Shown in pieces: positions 10,198 through 18,649 of a stretch of 64,000 nt of DNA; the first letter of the stretch is position 1; every line of letters starts with the position of its first letter. The notes below the pieces were generated by a model, which worked only from the letters and a program-made list of their open reading frames with translations, had not been told where the DNA came from and ran no database searches. Position numbers and translations under genes: made by a program. The DNA is from an uncultured Alphaproteobacteria bacterium (GTDB lineage Bacteria; Pseudomonadota; Alphaproteobacteria; HIMB59; GCA-002718135), in the NCBI GenBank assembly GCA_902582755.1, contig CACHSZ010000004.1, forward strand, positions 1 through 64,000. The letters are read 5' to 3'.

Positions 10198-10550
10198 TAG
10201 CTTCCTCTATATGTTGAATAACTCCACGGGGTAATAAGAAGAGGAACATGGTAGTGCTCTTCTTTGTTAATTCCAAATCTAATTATTACGTCATCAAGAA
10301 AGAATGGTTCATCAAGATTTGTAAATTCCTTAAAATAACTCCCGCAAAGAAATAATAACTCATATTTTCCAAAAATAAAATTCTCTTTACCTAATATAGG
10401 TTCATCACACCTCCCATCTTCATTGAGGGTGAAATTTGAAATTTTAACTTTATTTTCACCATCAATTTTAAAAAGAGACCCTTTTATACCAGAACCAGGC
10501 TTACCATTATAGGTATCCAAAACATGAGTAGTTAAATATCCTTTAGACAT
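10197..10550 (-). CDS. uraH: 5-hydroxyisourate hydrolase (transthyretin-like)
   Basis: A 117-residue transthyretin-fold enzyme hydrolysing 5-hydroxyisourate to OHCU, the step directly after PuuD. It has the N-terminal LTTHVLDTYNGKPG strand carrying the catalytic His, the HYHVPLLITPWSYSTY segment and the diagnostic C-terminal YRGS tetrapeptide. It is the first gene of the minus-strand purine operon and starts 52 bases from the divergent puuE. No periplasmic signal peptide is visible, so action in the cytoplasm is expected. Confidence 0.95.
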   Translation of the reverse strand: MSKGYLTTHVLDTYNGKPGSGIKGSLFKIDGENKVKISNFTLNEDGRCDEPILGKENFIFGKYELLFLCGSYFKEFTNLDEPFFLDDVIIRFGINKEEHYHVPLLITPWSYSTYRGS

Positions 10551-10602
10551 AATACTTATTCGTTTATACAGTATTTAACTAAATATTAAATCAAGCATTT
10601 TT
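10551..10602. promoter_or_regulatory. Divergent promoter region of the purine catabolism arms
   Basis: This 52-base AT-rich spacer separates the start codons of uraH (minus) and puuE (plus). It must hold or lie close to the promoters for both arms, so the two halves of the pathway are probably regulated together. I cannot define matching -35/-10 pairs or a clear operator palindrome with confidence, and no regulator gene is adjacent. Confidence 0.5.
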
Positions 10603-11514
10603 ATGAAAGACGACAGAAATTATATAGGTTACGGAAATAATGACTCTAACTTTTATTGGCCTAACAAATCAAAACTCGCTCTTCAATTTGTTCTAAATTA
10701 TGAAGAAGGTGCTGAAAATTCAATATTGAATGGCGATGAAGGATCAGAAACTTTTTTATCTGAAATAATTAATGCGAAGCAAATAATAGGTGCCAGAAAT
10801 ATGAATATGGAATCAATTTATGAATATGGCTCAAGAAGAGGTTTTTGGAGAATACATAATGAGTTTGAAAAAAGAAAATTACCTCTAACAATATTTGGTG
10901 TTGGTATGGCTTTAGAAAAAAATCCTGATGTTTGTGAACAAATAATTAAATCAAAGTATGAAGTAGCTAGCCATGGTTATAGATGGATAGACTATCAAAA
11001 TATAACTGAAGAGGTTGAAAAAGAACATACTATAAAATGTAACAACATTATTAAGGATATTTTTGGATATTTTCCTTTTGGTTGGTATACTGGTAGAACA
11101 AGTCCAAATACAAGAAATATAATTCTAGATAATACAAATATTATTTATGATAGTGATTCATATGCAGACGATTTACCCTATTGGATAAAAGTAAAAAATA
11201 AAAAACATCTTATTATCCCATACACTTTAGATAATAATGATATGAGATTCTCTACCTTACAAGGTTTTAACACAGGTGAAGATTTTTATAATTACTTAAA
11301 AAACTCATTTGATACATTATACAGAGAAGCAAATGAGCTCAATAAACCTAAAATGATGAGTGTGGGTTTACATTGTCGATTAATAGCAAGGCCAGGAAGA
11401 TTTATGTCTTTGGTAAAATTTTTAAATTATATTTCTGGTTATAATGACATTTGGATTTGTAAAAGAGAGGAAATTGCCAATCATTGGTATGAAAATTTTA
11501 GTGATGAAAATTAA
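10603..11514 (+). CDS. puuE: Allantoinase, polysaccharide deacetylase family (PuuE)
   Basis: A 303-residue NodB/polysaccharide-deacetylase-fold protein. The subfamily-specific N terminus NFYWPNKSKLALQFVLNYEEG, the SHGYRWIDY block and the terminal LHCRLIARPGR motif with its active-site His are those of PuuE allantoinases, which open the hydantoin ring of allantoin to give allantoate without the binuclear metal centre of classical AllB. It begins the plus-strand arm and overlaps uraD by 11 bases. The gene order puuE-uraD-alc-allA follows the chemistry downstream of urate. Confidence 0.93.
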   Translation: MKDDRNYIGYGNNDSNFYWPNKSKLALQFVLNYEEGAENSILNGDEGSETFLSEIINAKQIIGARNMNMESIYEYGSRRGFWRIHNEFEKRKLPLTIFGVGMALEKNPDVCEQIIKSKYEVASHGYRWIDYQNITEEVEKEHTIKCNNIIKDIFGYFPFGWYTGRTSPNTRNIILDNTNIIYDSDSYADDLPYWIKVKNKKHLIIPYTLDNNDMRFSTLQGFNTGEDFYNYLKNSFDTLYREANELNKPKMMSVGLHCRLIARPGRFMSLVKFLNYISGYNDIWICKREEIANHWYENFSDEN

Positions 11515-12013
11515 GGATATAAATAATTATAATTCTGAAAAGTTTATTGATTCTTTTAAAAATATTTATGAAGAATCTAAATTTATAACAGAACATGCTG
11601 ATAAAAAGCGACCATTTAAAAATAAAAAAGAAATGATATTAGTGTTTTTAGAATTATTTGATAACTTAGATGAAGAAGCTAAAATAAATATAATTAAAAA
11701 ACATCCTGATCTAGCAGATAAAATAAAAATAAATGTAGGTTTGTCTGAACTATCTGATGAAGAACAAACTAGATCTGGTTTAAAAGATTGTTCAGAAGAA
11801 GAATTTAACATATTTAATGACTTAAATTCTAGATTTAAAAATAAATTTAATATTCCATTTATTTTTGCAGTTAGAAATAAAAATAAGAATGAAATTATAA
11901 AAGAGTTTAAAAATAGATTAGAAAATAATGATTTGAGCTTAGAAATAAAAACTTCAATATCTCAAGTAAAAGAAATTGCTAAATTAAGATTAACAGAATT
12001 AATTAATGAATAA
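11504..12013 (+). CDS. uraD: OHCU decarboxylase (UraD)
   Basis: A 169-residue enzyme converting 2-oxo-4-hydroxy-4-carboxy-5-ureidoimidazoline to S-allantoin. The family signatures KKHPDLADK and FNIPFIFAVRNKNKNEI are clear, as is the EESKFITEHADKKRPF front segment. I place the start at the ATG at 11504 (MKIKDINNYN), since this gives the family length. In-frame ATGs at 11444 and 11489 would extend far into puuE. It overlaps allantoicase by eight bases at the 3' end. Confidence 0.92.
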   Translation: MKIKDINNYNSEKFIDSFKNIYEESKFITEHADKKRPFKNKKEMILVFLELFDNLDEEAKINIIKKHPDLADKIKINVGLSELSDEEQTRSGLKDCSEEEFNIFNDLNSRFKNKFNIPFIFAVRNKNKNEIIKEFKNRLENNDLSLEIKTSISQVKEIAKLRLTELINE

Positions 12014-12983
12014 GAAATACATTCAAAAAAATTATATAAACTTATGTAGTAAGGTTTTAGGTACAAAAATTCATAGTTTTTCTGATCAGTTTTTTGGATC
12101 AGCATCCAGATTGCTTAAAGATGAACAGCCAATTTTTAAAGAAGGGGTATATGATAAAAATGGGAAGTGGATGGATGGATGGGAAACAAGAAGAAAAAGA
12201 ATTAAAGGAAATGATTATGTTACTATTGAATTAGGTCTTCCTGGTAAAATTAATTTTGCTGAAATAGATACAAGCTATTTTAATGGTAACCAACCTGAAT
12301 ACGCAAGCATTGATGCTTGTTATTTTGAAAAAAGTAAATTTAATTGGGTAAACATTTTATCAAAAAAAAAACTTAAACCAAATTGTCTTCATGGTTTTAA
12401 AACTAAGCAGAATAAAAAAGTTTTTAATTTCGTAAGATTGAATATCTATCCAGATGGAGGAGTTGCAAGATTAAAATTATTAGGAAATTTAGATGTATCA
12501 AAATTAAAATTTCCAAATAAAAAATTTGACTTACTTAGTGTCCTTAATGGATCAAAAATTGTGGCATGTAGCGATGAACATTTTGGAAGGGCAGAAAATT
12601 TATTACTTCCATTTAAATCTAAAAATATGGGCAATGGTTGGGAAACTAAAAGAAGAAGAGGATCAGGATATGATTGGGTTATAATTAAACTTGGAAAACC
12701 TGGTTTAATTGAAAAGTTTAATATTGAAACTCATTATTTTAAGGGTAATTATCCGTCCCATTGCTCAGTACAAGGTCTCTATTCAATAAAAAATATAAAT
12801 GTAAGCAAATTAATAAATGAAAGCAAAAATTGGAAATATTTAATAAAAAATAAAAGTCTTAAACCTAATTCATTATTAAAAATTAATTCAACTAAACACA
12901 TTAAAAAAATAAATTATTTGAAGTTAAATATTTATCCTGACGGTGGTATTTCACGGATTAGAGCGATTGGAAAGTTTTTGTGA
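12006..12983 (+). CDS. alc: Allantoicase
   Basis: A 325-residue protein made of two homologous jelly-roll repeats. Each carries an SDQFFG/SDEHFG-type start, a GWETRRKR or GWETKRRR arginine-rich motif, a DYVTIELG or DWVIIKLG strand, and a C-terminal IYPDGG motif (near residues 149-154 and 311-316). This duplication is diagnostic of allantoicase. The enzyme cleaves allantoate to ureidoglycolate and urea. It overlaps uraD upstream and allA downstream, so the three are probably translated in series. Choice of the allantoicase route rather than an AllC-type amidohydrolase means the nitrogen leaves as urea. Confidence 0.93.
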   Translation: MNKKYIQKNYINLCSKVLGTKIHSFSDQFFGSASRLLKDEQPIFKEGVYDKNGKWMDGWETRRKRIKGNDYVTIELGLPGKINFAEIDTSYFNGNQPEYASIDACYFEKSKFNWVNILSKKKLKPNCLHGFKTKQNKKVFNFVRLNIYPDGGVARLKLLGNLDVSKLKFPNKKFDLLSVLNGSKIVACSDEHFGRAENLLLPFKSKNMGNGWETKRRRGSGYDWVIIKLGKPGLIEKFNIETHYFKGNYPSHCSVQGLYSIKNINVSKLINESKNWKYLIKNKSLKPNSLLKINSTKHIKKINYLKLNIYPDGGISRIRAIGKFL

Positions 12984-13474
12984 AATATAAGATAAAGAAT
13001 ATTAGTAAAGAAAATTTTAAAAATTACGGTGATTTAATTACAACATCTAATAAAGAATATGAAAGTATTAATAAAAATACAACCGATAGTTTTTTTGATT
13101 TAGCAAATATTCAAATAATTGGTGATGACAAAAGATCTAGATTAAATATTTTCCACGCAAAGAAAAGAAACTTTCCATTAAAAATTAACATGTTGGAAAA
13201 TCACCCCTACAGTTCTCAAGTATTTCTTCCTTTTAATGCTACAGGGTTTTTAGTTTTAGTTGCTCCAATAGGTGACAAACCTAAAATTGATTTAATTGAA
13301 ATATTCAAAGTAAGTGGTGGTGATGGTATAAATTTTAATCCCAAAGTATGGCATTTTCCTCTAATATCTCTTGAGAATGAAAAATATATTACCATTGATA
13401 AAAAAGATGCTGATAATAATATTGAGATTTATAATTTTGAACAATCAGAAATATTTGAATTAAAATATGAGTGA
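12980..13474 (+). CDS. allA: Ureidoglycolate lyase
   Basis: A 164-residue cupin-like enzyme splitting ureidoglycolate into glyoxylate and urea, the last step of the pathway. It shows the conserved HPYSSQVFLPF block and the KVWHFPLISL segment with the active-site His. The start is a GTG that overlaps the allantoicase stop by four bases. The C terminus overlaps the ABC ATPase gene by eight bases. Its product glyoxylate is the expected substrate for the malyl-CoA lyase encoded at 39.6 kb. Confidence 0.92.
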   Translation: MKYKIKNISKENFKNYGDLITTSNKEYESINKNTTDSFFDLANIQIIGDDKRSRLNIFHAKKRNFPLKINMLENHPYSSQVFLPFNATGFLVLVAPIGDKPKIDLIEIFKVSGGDGINFNPKVWHFPLISLENEKYITIDKKDADNNIEIYNFEQSEIFELKYE

Positions 13475-14972
13475 TACAATATTAAATATAGAAAATATTA
13501 CAAAATCTTTTCCAAGAGTAGTTGCAAACAAAAAGGTTACTTTTGATATTAAAAAAAATGCAGTTCATGCAATTTTAGGAGAAAATGGAGCAGGGAAATC
13601 TACTTTGGTAAAAATTCTATACGGCCTCTTAGAACCAGATGAAGGAAATATTAAATTAAATAGTAAGGATTTTAAAGTTAATTCCCCAGCAGAAGCAAGG
13701 AAACAAGGAATAGGAATGGTATTTCAGCATTTTTCTTTATTTGATTCTTTATCAGTAAAAGAAAATTTAATTTTAGGAATAGATGAAAAGATGTCTTATT
13801 CAGATTTAGAAGATAAGCTAGAAAATATAAGCTCAAGATATAATCTTCCCTTAGATTTAGATGCTCCAATTACCGCTTTATCAGCTGGAGAAAAACAACG
13901 TGTAGAAATTGTAAGAATTTTATTACAAGACCCTCAGATACTTATTATGGATGAACCAACTTCAGTCTTAACACCACAAGAAGTTGAAAGTTTGTTTGTA
14001 ACATTAAATGCACTCGTCAAAGAAGGTCGTACGATATTATATATCACTCATAAACTCGAAGAAGTAATATCAATATGTGATACAGTTACAATAATGAGAA
14101 GTGGTGAAATTATAGACACTTCAAGTACGTCTAATCAAACAGCAAAAACACTGGCAACAAAAATGCTAGGACAAAAATTAGATGATTTAAAAACTAATTA
14201 TGGGCATATAAAAGATGAAGTTAACTTTGAGGTAAAAAATATTTCATGTGATTTTAATGATCCATTTTTAACAGACCTTAAAAATATTTCTTTTCAAGTT
14301 AGAGTGGGTGAAATTTATGGCATTGCTGGTGTTGCTGGTAATGGACAATCAGAATTAATGGACATTTTAACAGGGGAAAATATAAATATTAAATCTGGAT
14401 CAATTACTTTTGATAGTAAAAAAATCGAAAAGTATGGACCACAAAAAAGAAGAGATTTATCTATTTCTTTTGTTCCCGAGAATAGACTGGGTCATAGTGC
14501 AGTACCTGAGTTAAGTTTGTCTGAAAATATTCTTTTAAGTCAATTTCCAAAAAATAATTTTATTAAAAATGGTATAATATTGAAAAATAACGTTGATGAT
14601 TTCGCCAATAATGTAATTAATGAATTTAAAGTTATTACTCCTGGGAATGACGCCAAAGCATCAAGTTTATCTGGAGGAAATTTACAAAAATACGTCATTG
14701 GTAGAGAAATATCATCTAAGCCAAAAATATTAATTATTTCACATCCAACTTGGGGGATAGATGCTGGTGCTGAGCATTCTATCAGAGAGTCTTTGATAGA
14801 ATTATCTCAAAATGGCACATCAATAATTGTTATTTCTCAAGATTTAGATGAATTGATTGAAATTACTCATAAAATATCTGTTATTTATGATGGAAAATTA
14901 TCCAAACCTTTTAGAACTAATGAAGTAGAAATAGAAAAATTAGGATTATTGATGGGTGGAAAAAATGAATAG
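13467..14972 (+). CDS. BMP-type ABC importer, duplicated ATPase subunit
   Basis: A 501-residue protein with two nucleotide-binding domains, typical of nucleoside/simple-sugar importers such as NupA or YufO. The first half has Walker A GENGAGKSTLVK, signature LSAGEKQRVEI and Walker B LIMDEPTSVLTPQE. The second has a degenerate P-loop (GVAGNGQSELMD), signature LSGGNLQKYVIG and the HPTWGIDAGAEHS block, as usual for this family. Adjacent permeases and a BMP-family binding protein complete the system. Location after allA implies uptake of a purine base, nucleoside or oxidised purine; the exact ligand is inferred. Confidence 0.93.
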   Translation: MSDTILNIENITKSFPRVVANKKVTFDIKKNAVHAILGENGAGKSTLVKILYGLLEPDEGNIKLNSKDFKVNSPAEARKQGIGMVFQHFSLFDSLSVKENLILGIDEKMSYSDLEDKLENISSRYNLPLDLDAPITALSAGEKQRVEIVRILLQDPQILIMDEPTSVLTPQEVESLFVTLNALVKEGRTILYITHKLEEVISICDTVTIMRSGEIIDTSSTSNQTAKTLATKMLGQKLDDLKTNYGHIKDEVNFEVKNISCDFNDPFLTDLKNISFQVRVGEIYGIAGVAGNGQSELMDILTGENINIKSGSITFDSKKIEKYGPQKRRDLSISFVPENRLGHSAVPELSLSENILLSQFPKNNFIKNGIILKNNVDDFANNVINEFKVITPGNDAKASSLSGGNLQKYVIGREISSKPKILIISHPTWGIDAGAEHSIRESLIELSQNGTSIIVISQDLDELIEITHKISVIYDGKLSKPFRTNEVEIEKLGLLMGGKNE

Positions 14973-16038
14973 TTTATTTCCCTCTATAGTATCTCGCTCA
15001 CAGAGTTCAGGTCTAATGAATTTTTTTGTTCCCATAATTTCTATTGTTTTAACCTTAATTACAGGTTCAATTATTTTTATTCTTCTTGGGTTTGATCCAG
15101 TTTATGCATTGTATACGTTTTTTATTTCACCTATTTCTTCAACCTATGGTATTTCTGAATTGTTTGTAAAAGCAACTCCTTTAGCCTTAATTGCAATAGG
15201 TCTCTCATATTGTTTTAAGAATAATATTTATAATATTGGAGCTGAAGGACAACTTACAATGGGAGCAATTTTTGGTGGAGGTATTGGAATATTATTTCAT
15301 GATACAAATGCTTTTTGGTTGTTACCATTAATGATTTTTACTGGAGCAATTGGAGGAGCATTTTGGGGTTTAATACCAGCTATTTTAAAAACAAAATTTA
15401 ATACAAATGAAATTTTAACAAGCTTAATGTTAGTTTATGTTGCTTTATTTATTTTAGATTATTTAGTAGTGGGACCTTGGAAAGATCCATTTGGTTATAG
15501 TTTTCCTAAATCAAGACCATTTAGTGAAGCTGGAAGAATGCCGTTATTATTTGATGGTTTAAGGGTGCATTTTGGATTAATTATAACTTTATTTTTAATT
15601 TTTGTATCTTGGTTTATATTTTCAAAAACTATTTTTGGCTTTCAATTAAAAGTATCTGGTTATAGCCCAAAAGCTGCAAGATATGCTGGTTTTAATCAAA
15701 CAACTTTAGTTTTTTTTGCTTTTGCAATTTGTGGTGCTTTTGCAGGTATTGCAGGTTTAGCCGAAGTGTCTGGCCCAATTGGATTATTATATAGAGATAT
15801 TTCTCCAAATTATGGATTTACTGCAATTATTGTTGCTTTCTTAGGCAGACTTCACCCAATTGGTATTATTTTTGCTTCTTTAGTTATCGCTCTTACTTAT
15901 CTTGGTGCTGAAGACGCACAATTGTTTTTACAAATACCTTCAGCAGTAGGTTTTATATTTCAGGGTTTGGTTTTATTTTATTTATTAGGTGCAGAATTAC
16001 TAATTAACTATAAATTAAGTTACAAAAAATTATTATGA
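14965..16038 (+). CDS. BMP-type ABC importer, permease subunit 1
   Basis: A 357-residue inner-membrane permease of the BPD_transp_2 family with about nine or ten helices. The hallmark EAA-like loops appear as NNIYNIGAEGQLTMGAI and GYSPKAARYAGFN, which are shared by guanosine/nucleoside importers. I prefer the ATG at 14965; a GTG at 14956 in the same frame would add three residues. It overlaps the ATPase gene by eight bases and the next permease by four bases, so the importer is one translational unit. Confidence 0.93.
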   Translation: MNSLFPSIVSRSQSSGLMNFFVPIISIVLTLITGSIIFILLGFDPVYALYTFFISPISSTYGISELFVKATPLALIAIGLSYCFKNNIYNIGAEGQLTMGAIFGGGIGILFHDTNAFWLLPLMIFTGAIGGAFWGLIPAILKTKFNTNEILTSLMLVYVALFILDYLVVGPWKDPFGYSFPKSRPFSEAGRMPLLFDGLRVHFGLIITLFLIFVSWFIFSKTIFGFQLKVSGYSPKAARYAGFNQTTLVFFAFAICGAFAGIAGLAEVSGPIGLLYRDISPNYGFTAIIVAFLGRLHPIGIIFASLVIALTYLGAEDAQLFLQIPSAVGFIFQGLVLFYLLGAELLINYKLSYKKLL

Positions 16039-16904
16039 ATTTAGATTTAATACTTGGAATATTACAAATTGTTTTAATTGCAACAACACCACTTGTTTTT
16101 GCTGGTATAGGTGAGTTAGTTACAGAAAAATCTGGAGTATTAAATTTAGGTGTAGAAGGAATGATGTTGGTAGGAGCAGTGTCCGCTTTTATTATCTTAG
16201 TAATTACTGGAAGTTATTTTTTAGCTTTTTTTGTATCTATATTATCTGGAATTATTATGTCTGGTTTATTTGCCTTTCTAGTTCTATTTTTAATGTCAAA
16301 TCAAATTGCTACGGGATTAGCATTAACTATTTTTGGAATAGGTCTTAGTTCGATGCTTGGAAAACAATATATTGGAACACCAATTGATGGTCTGTCACCA
16401 TGGTTTTTTGTTATATTTTCTTTCTTAATTGTTTTTTTGGTTAGTTATTTTTTTTATAAAACTAAAGCTGGTTTGATTTTAAGAGCAGTAGGTGAATCTC
16501 ATAATTCTGCACATGCATTAGGATATAGCGTTATTAAAATTAGATTTTTATCAATTTTATTTGGAGGTTCTATGTGTGCTCTTGCAGGGTCATATATTTC
16601 AATTTGTTATGCTCCAATGTGGCAAGAGGGTATGACAGCTGGACGAGGATGGATAGCATTGGCTTTAGTTGTATTTGCAACTTGGAAACCAGAAAGAGTG
16701 CTTATTGGAGCTTATATATTTGGAGGTGTTACTATTCTTCAAATGAATCTTCAGGCTTTAGGTTTAAGATTTCCCGGTCAATTTTTCAGTATGGCGCCAT
16801 ATGTTGCAACTATTATAGTTTTAGTATTAATTTCTAGTAATAAATTAAGAATAAAACTTAGTGCGCCAGCTTCATTAACTATTCCTTTTTATAAAGGTAG
16901 ATAA
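16035..16904 (+). CDS. BMP-type ABC importer, permease subunit 2
   Basis: A 289-residue partner permease with about eight helices. The diagnostic region EKSGVLNLGVEGMMLVGA near the N terminus and the GESHNSAHALGYSV loop near residue 155 match the second permease of nucleoside-type BMP importers. It pairs with the preceding permease to form the heterodimeric channel energised by the duplicated ATPase. It ends 106 bases before the substrate-binding protein gene, which has its own strong ribosome site. Confidence 0.93.
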   Translation: MNLDLILGILQIVLIATTPLVFAGIGELVTEKSGVLNLGVEGMMLVGAVSAFIILVITGSYFLAFFVSILSGIIMSGLFAFLVLFLMSNQIATGLALTIFGIGLSSMLGKQYIGTPIDGLSPWFFVIFSFLIVFLVSYFFYKTKAGLILRAVGESHNSAHALGYSVIKIRFLSILFGGSMCALAGSYISICYAPMWQEGMTAGRGWIALALVVFATWKPERVLIGAYIFGGVTILQMNLQALGLRFPGQFFSMAPYVATIIVLVLISSNKLRIKLSAPASLTIPFYKGR

Positions 16905-17010
16905 ATATCCACTTTTTTTTTTCTATAATCATATAGATTTATTGATCAAACCTATTTGTATATATTAAGTATATATTTGAGTAATCGTTATATTAGCAGG
17001 TGAGGTTAAA
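16905..17010 (+). promoter_or_regulatory. Leader upstream of the binding-protein gene with a strong ribosome site
   Basis: This 106-base spacer is long for this genome. It contains a perfect TTGATCAA palindrome at 16942-16949, an AT-rich imperfect dyad around 16959-16976, and an unusually strong Shine-Dalgarno AGGTGAGG ending a few bases before the ATG at 17011. Most neighbours have little or no such site. The layout suggests separate transcription and strong translation of the binding protein. I looked for a purine riboswitch core here and did not see one. Confidence 0.55.
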
Positions 17011-18078
17011 ATGATTAGAATAATAACTTTTTTATCTACTTTTTTGGTGTTTGCATTTGGTTCAGCATATGCAGAACCTAAAAAAGTTGGATTTATATAT
17101 ATAGGTCCTCCAGGTGATCATGGTTGGACATATATGCATGATGTAGGTAGAAAATATATGGAGAGCCAACTTGGTGACTCTATTACCACTACTTATCTTG
17201 AAAATATTCCTGAAAACGCAGATGCAGTGAGAGCAATCCGAAAACTAGCAGACTCAGGACATGATTTAATATTTACAACGTCTTTCAACTATATGGATCA
17301 GACACATGAAGTAGCTAAGGATTTTCCTGATATAAAATTTGAACACGCTACTGGGTATATCCAAGCAGATAACGTTGCTACGTATTCAGCTAGATTTTAC
17401 GAAGGTAGAATGATTGAAGGACATATTGCTGGCCATATGACTGAAACTAATACTATTGGTTATATAGCTTCATTCCCTATTCCTGAAGTTGTAAGGGGAA
17501 TTAATGCGTTTTATTTAGCGGCTTCAAAAGTAAATCCAGATATCAAAATGAAAATTATTTGGGTATTTACTTGGTACGACCCAGGTAAAGAAGCTGATGC
17601 AGCTAATACATTAATTAATCAAGGAGCTGACATAATTGTTCAGCATACTGATACATATGCTCCTTGCCAAGCTGCTCAAAAAGCAGGTGTTTATGCATTT
17701 GGTCAAGCTTCAAACCAAGAAGAATTTTGTCCTGATGCACATTTAACTTCAATTGAAGATATTTGGGGTCCTTACTATGCTGAAAGAGCAAAAGCTGTTG
17801 TGGACGGCACTTGGTCTTCTGGTGATACTTGGGATGGTATGGATAAAGGTATGGTTGTAATGTCACCATATAATACTAAACTTATGCCAGCAAGTTTAAT
17901 TCAAGAAGCAGTAAATATGGAAGTTGGAATTAAAGATGGAACTATCCATCCTTTCACAGGTCCAATTTACAATCAAGCTGGGGAGCTTGTGGTTCCTGAA
18001 GGTGAAGTAGCGCCTGATGGAATGTTACTTGGAATGAACTTTTATGTTCAAGGTATTGACGGCGAAGTACCTCAATAA
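17011..18078 (+). CDS. BMP-family ABC importer substrate-binding protein
   Basis: A 355-residue periplasmic binding protein of the BMP/Med family. The N-terminal signal peptide ends at SAYA-EP (about residue 21) and has no lipobox, so a soluble periplasmic form is expected. The mature start KKVGFIYIGPPGDHGWTY and the later GADIIVQHTDTYAPCQAA are the ligand-pocket regions shared with PnrA-type nucleoside receptors. It is separated from the permeases and followed by a stem-loop, consistent with higher expression than the membrane components. Ligand identity (purine base, nucleoside or urate-like compound) is inferred from context only. Confidence 0.93.
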   Translation: MIRIITFLSTFLVFAFGSAYAEPKKVGFIYIGPPGDHGWTYMHDVGRKYMESQLGDSITTTYLENIPENADAVRAIRKLADSGHDLIFTTSFNYMDQTHEVAKDFPDIKFEHATGYIQADNVATYSARFYEGRMIEGHIAGHMTETNTIGYIASFPIPEVVRGINAFYLAASKVNPDIKMKIIWVFTWYDPGKEADAANTLINQGADIIVQHTDTYAPCQAAQKAGVYAFGQASNQEEFCPDAHLTSIEDIWGPYYAERAKAVVDGTWSSGDTWDGMDKGMVVMSPYNTKLMPASLIQEAVNMEVGIKDGTIHPFTGPIYNQAGELVVPEGEVAPDGMLLGMNFYVQGIDGEVPQ

Positions 18079-18094
18079 TTAAAATTCTTATAAT

Positions 18095-18117
18095 CCTCTC
18101 TCTTTTAAAGGGAGAGG
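18095..18117 (+). terminator. Stem-loop after the binding-protein gene
   Basis: CCTCTCTC at 18095-18102 pairs with GGGAGAGG at 18110-18117 with one wobble pair, around a TTTTAAA loop, and a short T-rich stretch follows. It is the most GC-rich hairpin in the intergenic DNA here. It may act as a partial terminator or as a 3' stabiliser of the binding-protein mRNA. The downstream phosphoribosyltransferase could still be reached by read-through. Confidence 0.7.
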
Positions 18118-18145
18118 TTTAATTCTTAATTTCAAAGGAAGATTT

Positions 18146-18649
18146 ATGTCTGATTTACACATTAGTTGGGACGAATATAGAAGTAAAACAGAAGATTTAG
18201 CAAAACAGATTCATAAGGATGGATGGCAATTTAATCAGGTTGTATGCATCGCAAAAGGAGGTATGAGAGTAGGGGATGTAATGGCAAGAATATTTGATGT
18301 TCCTTTAGCAATTCTTTCTGTTGAATCATATAAAGGTGAGGGTGTAAAAAATAAAAGAGGTGCAATCACATTTTCAAGAGATTTAGCAAAAACAAGCCCT
18401 AACATTGGATCAAAAGTTTTAATAGTAGATGATTTGGCAGACTCAGGAATTACTCTTAAAAAAAGTATTGATTGGTTAAATCATACTTATGGTTTTTATA
18501 TAGATGAACCAATAAGAACTGGAGTTTTATTTTATAAATCAGTATCTTCGTTTAAACCAAATTATTATGTTGATTATTTAGAAGATTCTCCTTGGATACA
18601 TATGCCTTACGAGATTTATGAAACTATGAAACCAGAAGAACTTGCTTAA
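18146..18649 (+). CDS. Purine phosphoribosyltransferase
   Basis: A 167-residue type I phosphoribosyltransferase. The PRPP-binding loop VLIVDDLADSGITL is intact, as is the N-terminal VVCIAKGGMRVGDVMAR loop. Sequence and context suggest a xanthine/hypoxanthine/guanine enzyme that salvages the imported base to the nucleotide with PRPP, competing with degradation by XdhAB. A good AAAGGA ribosome site precedes the ATG at 18146. Base specificity cannot be read reliably. Its 3' end overlaps the convergent nitroreductase by four bases. Confidence 0.85.
   Translation: MSDLHISWDEYRSKTEDLAKQIHKDGWQFNQVVCIAKGGMRVGDVMARIFDVPLAILSVESYKGEGVKNKRGAITFSRDLAKTSPNIGSKVLIVDDLADSGITLKKSIDWLNHTYGFYIDEPIRTGVLFYKSVSSFKPNYYVDYLEDSPWIHMPYEIYETMKPEELA

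Noticed and set aside
16905..17010. Purine riboswitch before the importer receptor gene
   Set aside because: The conserved core bases and paired stems of the purine aptamer are not found; only a short palindrome and AT-rich dyads are visible.
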